This document shows, piece by piece, positions 56,537 through 64,000 of a stretch of DNA of 64,000 nucleotides (within the stretch, counting starts at the first letter, position 1; every line of letters begins with the position of its first letter). Origin of the DNA: Sclerotiophoma versabilis (taxonomy: Eukaryota > Ascomycota > Dothideomycetes > Pleosporales > Didymellaceae). Where the stretch lies: positions 62,001 through 126,000 of the forward strand of contig JAAROD010000033.1 of the NCBI GenBank assembly GCA_012274445.1, given 5' to 3'. The notes under the pieces are model-generated. The model did no database searches. It was not told where the DNA came from and was given only the letters and a program-made list of their open reading frames with translations. A program made the position numbers and the translations under genes.

Positions 56537-58152
56537 CTACCTGAAGCCACGCCGCCGACCAGGCGTCTTCAGCTCCCCCCCAGCACCTTCCTGCGCATAG
56601 CTCGGTAATGCCGGCGTACTCTGCGTATGCTGCAGCATCGGCGGCTGTGGAGTTTGCATGAATCCTCTCGCTTCGTACGGCGTCTGGTACGGTGTCTGCC
56701 ATGGTTGTTGGCCGTTCTCGATGTAGCTGTTCGAGTTGATGCGGTGGGGCGTCTGTGGGGGCGGAGCGAAATCGGTGTACTGTTGCTGTTGTGGTTGGGC
56801 ATGCTGCTGGCGGAGCAGACCAAATGCCCAGTTGGAGACGTTGAAGCCGCCAAAGATGATGATTGTGAGGAAGATCTGGGAGTCGAGGTCAGCGAGGGAG
56901 CGTGGCAGGTGATGGGGCTGTGAGGTGCAGCGTGACGGCAGGAGGTGGCAAGACCGAGGATGGGAATTGAACATACCATAGACTTGTAGCTGAACTCCTC
57001 GAAGAAGCTGTTGATGATGCGGGCGAAGGTCTTGACCGTGACGCTGGCTTGGGCAAGCCTCTTTGGGTCGCGGCTCATGCACGTCTCCCAGTTGCCGCAG
57101 GCCATCTCCATGGCAGGCACGCGTGTGTCGGGCTCGCAACGGTTTTCGCGGTAGTTCTTCGCGCAGAGGGCGATCTCGACCATCATCTCGGACTGGTGCT
57201 TGTTGGACTCGATGTTGATGTCCGCCGAGACGCCACAGTAGACCAAGTACACGACGTACATGAAGCCGAGGGCCAGAAAGGCATTGACGGCGAACTGCAT
57301 GTACCAGGACAGCACCGACGGCAGCCTTGGGTGCGCCTCGAGCCAGTGGAAGAAGCCGGCGATGCTGGCGCTGGCTGTCTGCTGCACCTTGCCCGGGGCT
57401 GGGGGTGCGCTCTGCTGCACTGGGCCCGGCTCGCTGTCCGAGTCGCTGTCGTCGTCGTCGTTGTCGCGCAGCACCATGCGCTTCTTCTTGGACCGGTCGG
57501 GGCGCTCGCGGGCCGAGCGCCGCTTCGCCACGCGGTTCTCCATCTTCTCGCTGTAGTGCTTGCGCGAGACCTCCTTCTCGATCTCCTTCATCGACTCCTT
57601 CGCCGGGCTCGGGCTGCCGAGGCTCCTCAGCGCGCGGAAGAAGCTCTGGCGGCGCCCGGGCTTCTTCGGGCTGGGGCTGTCCATCAGCAGCCGCATCTTG
57701 CCGGCCATGTGCGAGTCGGGCGTGGCCTGCTCGCTGTCCTGCGCGGGCGTGTTCGGGGTCTCGCCGCCGGAGCTGCAGTCGTAGTCGGCGGCGGGCGTGC
57801 GCGGCGTCCAGGCGCCGTTGACGTGTTGTGGTATCGACGGAAGCGGCCTGCTGCCGCTCTGCGGGAAGTTGAGCGCCGTCTCGCGCAGCCGGCTCGGGGT
57901 CGCGAACGCCGTCTTGGAGGGCGAGTCGAGCTGCGATTGGGGGCCTGGCTGGCCGAAGAGCGGCCCTCTGCTTAGCTTGGGCGTCCGCGGTGCTGTCGCG
58001 GGACGGGGCGCGGCCGGCCCAGGCTCACGTTTCTTCGCCGACGAGTGGGCGATGGAGGTCAGGAACGGCGAACGCACGTCGACGGGGCCCTGTTTGTTGT
58101 CGTACTCAAAGTCCATGGGCGTCAGCGACTCCCGGTGCCCTCCGCGCGACAT
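56537..58152 (-). CDS. Brl1/Brr6-type nuclear envelope protein
   Basis: Two exons on the minus strand, 56977-58152 and 56537-56875, with a 101-base intron, giving 504 residues. The N-terminal half (1-255) is basic, Ser/Pro-rich and disordered. The conserved domain runs from about 265 to 415: GFFHWLEAHPRLPSVLSWYM, a first membrane helix (FLALGFMYVVYLVYC), and a luminal loop with four Cys (LCAKNYRENRC, then ACGNWETC) that form the disulphides of this family. It ends in ARIINSFFEEFSYKSM and a second helix (IFLTIIIFGGFNVSNWAFG). A Gln/Pro-rich tail follows. In yeast, Brl1 and Brr6 help fuse inner and outer nuclear membranes during pore assembly and affect lipid homeostasis. The intron falls just before the second helix. 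Confidence 0.93.
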
Positions 58153-58645
58153 TGTGGACCAGTAGCGGCGGTGGCTTGCGGAGCTGAAGGCAGTGGCAGT
58201 TGGCTGTGGGGCAGAGGGGAACTGTGGTTGCTATGTAGAGTGGGTCATCACAACAAATACCTAGCGCCTCGCCCTTATCGATAACGCGCGAACTAGTGTG
58301 ACGTAGACGCCCTCGACGTGCATTGTGAAGGGGGAAGCTCTGAAGGACCGTGGACTCAGCAGCAACATTGGCGAACGCAGTGCCATAACCTGCTGGGCAC
58401 TCTTTCAACGGCAGCTTGTGCTTCGACCAAAGACCCTCAACACAATCATGACCTCGTCTGGCGGATCATCCAGTCCATACTCAAGACGCAGTTCTATACA
58501 ACTATAAAGGACAGTAACTCGGAGTCGGCACTTGGAGATCTGAGAAGAGAAAGCTTGACATTCATCTTGGACACCAACTCGGATGAGCGCATCATTTGCT
58601 TTAATAAAATGCTGTCTGCCGACAGCCTCGAAATCACGCAAATAA
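58153..58645. promoter_or_regulatory. BRR6 promoter side and 3' flank of the phytase-like gene
   Basis: About 490 bases; short frames are not credible. No gene is seen. Confidence 0.5.
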
Positions 58646-60235
58646 CTACAACGGTTTGGCACCCTTTGGCAGCCTGACCCTGAATACCAGCACCTGGGAG
58701 TCCAAATTGAACCCAGAAGAGTCCTTGAAGGGCTGCTTGCCGAAGTTGATGTACCCGTTCTGGGTGATGAAGTCGTTATCCGAGAACGAGATCAGATAGT
58801 ACTCCTCGCCCTCGCCCTTTGTCTGGTAGTCACTATCAACCGGTGCAATTGCAAAGCTCTCCCATTTCTCATTCAGCAGGTTCGCATCTTGGACACCTCC
58901 ATTGCGGACCCCAAAGCGGTTGAGCTGCGAGTTCACGTTGTACGATAGCCAGGGACAGTAGGTCGCAGGCACGATGTCGCTCTTGAGAACGCCTTTGTTA
59001 CTTGCGATCTGGGCATTGAAGGCGTCGTACTTGTCCTTGATGTTCGTTGCGTTGGAGATGTCAATGACATCGGCGTTGCGGTAAATGGACTCAGAGGACT
59101 CCTGGCCATGACCAGCGCCGGAATCGCGGGCCAGGACGAGGAGCTGGGTATCAGAGATGTAATGGATCTCGGACTGGCCGGCTACTTTGCCGGTCGGGAG
59201 TACAGGAAGCTGAACAGCGTACTCTGCCTCAAGCTCGACCGACTTAGTTTTGACTCGGTACTTGAGAAGGCGTGTGTTGCGGCGCGTGGACGACTTGGAG
59301 CCACCATCCTGAATCGCAGCACTCTGTAGCATGGTGTACAAGTGCTTGCCATCTAGGCTAGCTGTCAAGCCCTCAAGGCCTTGGTTATTGGCTCGTCCGG
59401 TTGAGGGATCCTGGGGGTTGACCTTGAAGTCCTGGTTGTAGATTGGCGGAGAGGCAGCGCTGAAAGACTCAGTGCCGTTGCGCAGTGGAATGAAAGCATC
59501 AGGAGTGCGGATAGCCTGGATCATCCTGCCGTTCTTATCGAATTGGTAGACGTAAGCTGCGTACTCGTCACTGATCCAGTAACTGCCATCGTCTCCAAGG
59601 AGCAGGCCTTCGGTGTCGAGAGGGACACGAGAACCTCCTGTTCCATTGTTTCCAAAGCCATCGCCAGTATCTTGATACAGTTAGCCCAAAGCAGCGGATA
59701 GTCAAATAACTATCTTACATGTTGCCAAGGGAAGGCTTGGAAAGCCCTTGTATGTGATGTTGCCGGTTGGATCAAGACCTGTCAGGGGTGTGCCGTCCGG
59801 TCCAGTCAAGAGAAGCGTATCGAGGTATGTGAGCTTGAAGTTGGGCGACGCTGGCTTCTCAACGGTAGCGTCCACAATCTCGAAGTCGAAGCTAAACTTG
59901 TGGATACGACTTTGCGTGTTTTGCGTGCCTTCAGTGTTCCAGCCGCGGTCTGGCAAGCCGTACACGATGCCTGTGTACGCTTCCTTCTTGCCATTTTTGC
60001 TCTTCCAACTCTTCTTGTCTAGTGCAATGGCACTACCGATACCGCCAATCGTATCACCGAACTTGTCGCGAGCGTCGCCGGCTAGCTTACCGTAGCCAGC
60101 GAGCGCGGAATAGGTGTAGGTCCTGCCATTGCACGTTGTCACATTAACAGGCGCTGGCGTACTGCTGAAAGTGGGTTTGGCAATGACCCGCGTAACTGGT
60201 AGAGTCAGTAGGCCGAGGAAAATGGTGAAGAGCAT
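58646..60235 (-). CDS. Secreted esterase-like phytase domain protein
   Basis: Two exons on the minus strand, 59719-60235 and 58646-59670, with a 48-base intron, giving 513 residues. The N-terminus MLFTIFLGLLTLPVTRVIA is a signal peptide; a start ten codons upstream (60,265) is possible but would bury it. The body matches the esterase-like phytase (phytase-like beta-propeller) family: GGIGSAIALDKKSW, VYGLPDRGWNTEG, SRIHKFSFDFEI, then after the intron GLLLGDDGSYWISDEYAAYVY, NNQGLEGLTASLDGKHLYTM and YYLISFSDNDFITQNGYINF. A hydrolase acting on phosphoesters outside the cell is predicted; activity is not proven for most members. There is no GPI signal. The gene appears intact. Confidence 0.9.
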
Positions 60236-60789
60236 GCTGGTAGCTGGTCGTGTGCCTTCTTGCAAGATCCATAGAACGTACCTGGCTCTTATATTGCGCG
60301 CTGCGGATTCAGGTTACGCAAATCCATGAGCCGGGCGCGGGTGTCAATCGACAACATCAGCATATTTAGGTAGGCACGTTGCGCGTTGTTTGGCTGCAAA
60401 GCAAGAAGTCATGTTAGGCTCCCCGAATTGCGTCTTTCAGGGTGGGAGGTGGCGTGCAAATGTGCTTTTAGGAACGCGTGCCGGTTCTTGGTGGTTCATC
60501 GAGGCGGCGACTAAGAACCAGGTTCATTAATGGTTGTCCAATGGTGATGCGTGATCGCAAATAGAGTTAGAGGTGGTACAGCGCACGTTGTCAAGACGGA
60601 AGCTGTGAGTCGCCGAGGGAGACTGCAGGGGCGCTTGCCGAGACGGGCAGGCCGCCTTGCTAGCTTGCATCAAAGGCACATCTATAACATTTACATACGG
60701 TTTGACTTCATCATACAAAACCATGACCCTGTGGCAATCGAACACATCTGGCCTGCAGCGCCAGAATTTCGATGCTAGTATAGCCACCC
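60236..60789. other. Promoter of the phytase-like gene and 3' flank of the kelch gene
   Basis: About 550 bases. Short chance frames only. Confidence 0.5.
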
Positions 60790-63041
60790 TCAAAAACCAC
60801 GCTTCGGTGCTGGGCTACTCTCCTCAGGCATTTCCAGCACTTCATTTGGCGGCAGCTCCACACTTGCAGTGTGGGTATGTTTAGTTGGTGTTTGTGAAGA
60901 GCCTGGAATTGGTGGGCAGTACGGCTGCTGCTCGGCATACTGGACCGGCATGTCATGAGAACCCCAATCATGTTGTGGCATCGGTGGCGAACCCTGGTAG
61001 TATGTGCGTTGCTTAGACCATAATGGGGGCGGCGATGCGTGAGGCGAGTAGCCAGGTGTGTGCGGGTGTGGAGATGAAAAGGCACTAGGATATGATGCGG
61101 TCGTCGGAGTTGCCATGGACTTCTCAGCTGCATTACGTTGCTGGTGAGCCCGACCCCAGGGAGCAGTAGTTGAAGGTGGAGCGATCTGTTTCTGCTCGTG
61201 TCGATGGTAGAGGCAGAACCACGCGAGGGTCATGACGCCTACCAATGCAGCTATACCCCCAATAACACCACCCGCAATAGCACCAGTGTTGGTCTTCGAG
61301 GATGTCTGGCTTGGTGGACTGCTGGAGGTGGAAGGAAAACTTGGTAGTGGCCTTGTCGCTGTCCGTGAACTGGCTGGATAGTTGGTCGCGAAGTAGATGC
61401 GCAAGTCACTGGTCTGCCAACCTCGTGCAGGTTCTGTAACGGTAGCCTTGCCTTCGGTTCTGTCTGGAGTCAGTGCTATCCGGTGGTGCCTGACGAGTAC
61501 ATACCCGCCGCCAATGATCGCTGTAACATTTCCTGGTACTCGGTATTTGGGGATATCGAGTTGTAGCCCATGCCACATGTTTCCCTGCTCAACACTTTCA
61601 TGCCCAAGCAAAAGACCATGTTGTCCACCCGCTGTGGCAGCGTCACAGGCTTGTCTTTCCGAATTGACAACCTGCCCGCCCATGACAATCATCTTTGAGT
61701 TTTGTATGACGTTGCAAGACGACCAAGCCTTCCCACCGGGGAAGTAGGTCTGTTGAGGAATGGGATACCACTGCGACTGCTTAGTCTAAATTTGCTGAAT
61801 GGGGACCGGCTTACTCACGGATATCCATTTGAAGGATGGGAGAGAAAGTATGTAAATATCCCCGAGTGCCGTCTCGTTAGTGCCTATTCCGCCGTAGACA
61901 TAACTTTTTCAAATAAGTGTCAAATTTGGTGGCTAGGCCTCACGAAGAGCATGCTTACAAGTTGTATGATGAGTGATCCTCAGCCCAAACAACACCAGAA
62001 CAGAATCCGCGTCTAGCCTGAGGTACTTCGCCAGTTGCAGTCTGAGTGAACCATCTACTGTTAGCAATATCAAAAAGGTGTATGTTTTGGTAAGAACAAG
62101 GCGGTCAGCACAGGTGACTCATCTGTGTGATCCATAACTCACACTCATTGGGGCCTGTTTGGATTAGTAAACACCACCTTACTATCAAATCACTTCTGAC
62201 GTACGTAGCTCGTGTTGCCAACCGTTGCTTGTTCCAGGCCGCCAAAGTAGACCAGCATACCTCTCTCGGAAGCCGGGATGTAATGCAGATTGCCCTCCGC
62301 TCGTGGTGTCTTGTCGTCATATGTTCGATTGCCCCACTTGTTTGTTTTTGTATCGTACTCTACCAGGCTGTTCAGCATGATGGTGTCGCCAGTCCATCCG
62401 GCAACAGAATCATTGCCCAGGTAGCCTCCATAGTAGTAAGCGACGCCCTCTTCAGTAACGTCGGAGGCTCCCAAAGATGGCCATGATATGTCCAATTGAG
62501 AGCCGCCGGGTGTAATCCTAGTCCAATTGTTGTAAACTGTATCGTATGACCAAAGATTATTGAATTCTTGTACTTTGCCATTACTACATACGCCACCGAA
62601 GAGGTAGAATAGTTTGTTCACATGGTCGGGCCACAATACGCCACCATGGACAGTCGGCACTTCTGAGCCCTGTTTGGTTTTAGCATATCTCTTCAAGTTT
62701 GGCGGCACACGTACCTTGGTCAAGTTTTTGTATTGAGGAGGAGTTCCGGAATCTAAGTTAGAAAGATCCTCCCACAACAGCCAAGTGTCTGCACGGTCAG
62801 CTTTGATCATCCGTGAAGGCGCAACACACTCACTTCTCTCTGGGCGACTCTCGGGAGTCACACTTGTGCCGTAGTAGACGAGACCTCCGTCAATATAGAG
62901 CTTCGAATCAATGACACAAGTTTGGTGTTAACGACGCCTGCAAAAGTCGTTGATGGGATCCTGGGAGTTCTGCTGGGCTGTGGCTAGCGCGAGGAGGCCC
63001 GCAACCAGAGCCAGAAGCATTTTGCATACGAGAAGGGGCAT
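60790..63041 (-). pseudogene. Kelch-repeat single-pass membrane protein with two apparent lesions
   Basis: Seven exons on the minus strand fit the family: 62834-63041, 62715-62788, 62205-62669, 62143-62154 (12 bases), 61959-62089, 61819-61903, 60790-61749. All phases agree (645 codons before the stop issue). The parts are a signal peptide (LLALVAGLLALATAQ), kelch blades (LYIDGGLVYYG, LFYLFGGVCSNG, VAYYYGGYLGND, MLVYFGGLEQ, FYVYGGIGTNE, MIVMGGQVVNS), a membrane helix near 478-502 (AIAGGVIGGIAALVGVMTL) and a Pro-rich cytosolic tail. Lesion 1: TAA at 62,928-62,930 between CRRR and HQTCVID. Lesion 2: the acceptor before exon 5 reads TTCTTAC instead of AG, although branch and pyrimidine tract are normal. 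The rest is open, so the decay is recent, or one or both are sequencing errors. Intact relatives are wall-stress or polarity-type surface proteins of unknown function. Confidence 0.72.
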
Positions 63042-63674
63042 GGTAGAGATAAAGTAAAATGAGAATGCGAGGTGAAGAGCTTTGTTTCAAAACGGGGCAA
63101 TCTCACCGCAGCCTCTGTCGAAATCGTTGATAAGCCTCCCACGCATTCTGTACATGCTTGGGTAGGCTCAAGGCTTGTTTTCTTACGTATATCAAAAGAA
63201 TGTAAGAACACGATTGGTCAACCCCCAAGTGAAACAGTGCATAGAGTGGCAAATGGCGAGGTCAGCTGCAGGATAGCTGCATGCACGTCCACTTAAGTAT
63301 TGGAATCGGGTCAGACAGTGAGAAGGCTGTAAGACTTCGTAACGCAGTTAAAGCTGCGACCACGAAGCGGTGACAGTGAGGAGAGCCGAGCAACACATGT
63401 GGTTGTCGGACCTATGAGTAGAATTGTGACATTGTGAAAGTCTATCAGCGAGACAAAGATTTGTTTTCAAGTGACGAGGTGACGATGTTGTGAAATGCCA
63501 AGATGAGGAGCTGAATTCGGAATTTTCCATGCATGCAAGCCATGCTTACTCACAAGATGGCCGCGGCTGTCAGACCCACGCCAGCCACATCCGAAAATGA
63601 CGACAGAATAAGCTATTCTTCCAAAAAGAATGCCTAGAATAGCATATGAGGCCATTGACTTTATGCAGCTTTGT
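63042..63674. other. Intergenic, no gene seen
   Basis: Promoter side of the kelch locus and 3' flank of the last gene. Short frames only. Confidence 0.5.
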
Positions 63675-64000
63675 TCAAGCCTTCTCTAGCACGATCTTTA
63701 ATGCTCTAGGTTCGAGACCCCATGCTTTGCCATCCTCCCCGAGATGGAATACGTAGTCATCCACACCATAGATACCGTAATTGGGTCGATCGATACCGAC
63801 CCAAGAAGGGCAAGCATCGAAAGGCGATCCTGTGTCCGGCAGAGATACGTATGTTGATCGCCACGAGACCTGTTTGCCATCCTTGCTCACGATGTTTGTC
63901 GGGTACATCTGAAACCATTCTGGATCTTGCAGCCATACCGAGCGACGTAAGTCGGTGCTGTTACTGATCCATTCCTCGATGCTGAGTCCCGGAATGCCAG
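63675..64000 (-). CDS. C-terminal part of an unidentified protein (cut by window end)
   Basis: The minus-strand frame is open from the window edge to a stop at 63,675, about 108 residues. It reads well as protein (SIEEWISNSTDLRRSVWLQD, then FQMYPTNIVSKDG, ACPSWVGIDRPNYGIYGVDD, ending LKIVLEKA). Trp, Tyr and Asp/Asn content suggests a folded domain. No family was recognised and no start is in view. Confidence 0.6.
   Translation of the reverse strand, partial: GIPGLSIEEWISNSTDLRRSVWLQDPEWFQMYPTNIVSKDGKQVSWRSTYVSLPDTGSPFDACPSWVGIDRPNYGIYGVDDYVFHLGEDGKAWGLEPRALKIVLEKA

Noticed and set aside
57049..57975. 308-codon plus-strand frame opposite the Brl1/Brr6-type gene
   Set aside because: Antisense to a well-supported gene; composition (Ala/Arg/Leu/Val) is typical of GC-rich shadow frames.
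1..64000. tRNA, rRNA or CRISPR features
   Set aside because: TTCGA-type words seen (for example near 50,419 and 63,710) lie in introns or coding sequence and do not fold into a tRNA arm set; no direct-repeat/spacer array of CRISPR type, and the genome is eukaryotic.

Overview
The window is nuclear DNA of a filamentous ascomycete (Pezizomycotina), most likely a dothideomycete; the class is my inference. The basis is genes with introns of about 43-100 bases and fungal splice and branch signals, orthologues such as SEC4, NCA2, VNX1 and Brl1/Brr6, a CFEM protein, and a very AT-rich block whose mutations look like repeat-induced point mutation (RIP): TA-rich, CpA/TpG-poor, coding traces broken by TAA/TAG.

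Layout. 1-14,700 is an AT-rich island of dead transposons: a Ty1/Copia element (minus), a Ty3/Gypsy element with chromodomain (plus), a second Gypsy element (minus) and a Fot1/pogo-type DNA transposon (minus) at the right edge. Composition then changes sharply to ordinary gene-bearing sequence. 16-24.7 kb holds a PA-TM-RING ubiquitin ligase, a decayed kinase-like locus, and a convergent pair of an anion:cation symporter-type transporter and a GMC oxidoreductase. 24.7-29.8 kb is gene-poor but holds a small secreted protein with eight cysteines, behind a TATA box and a roughly 28-base-phased motif array. 29.8-44.8 kb is mostly conserved housekeeping: an SVOP-like transporter, proteasome ATPase RPT6, vacuolar cation/H+ exchanger VNX1 (divergent from RPT6), Rab GTPase SEC4, mitochondrial NCA2 and a GPI-anchored CFEM-like wall protein. 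46.6-55.2 kb holds a ZIFL/Tet-type transporter, a free-standing ATP-grasp ligase, a putative unknown secreted protein, a small membrane protein and a BTB protein. 56.5-64 kb holds a Brl1/Brr6 nuclear-envelope protein, a secreted phytase-like esterase, a kelch membrane protein with two apparent lesions, and the end of a gene cut by the window edge.

There is no single operon-like system. The accessory interest lies in the TE island and its edge, the cysteine-rich secreted protein with its unusual upstream array, the variant CFEM protein, and the loci that look to be decaying. Intron boundaries were read by eye from splice signals and confirmed by frame arithmetic and by continuity of the protein family; no transcript data were available.
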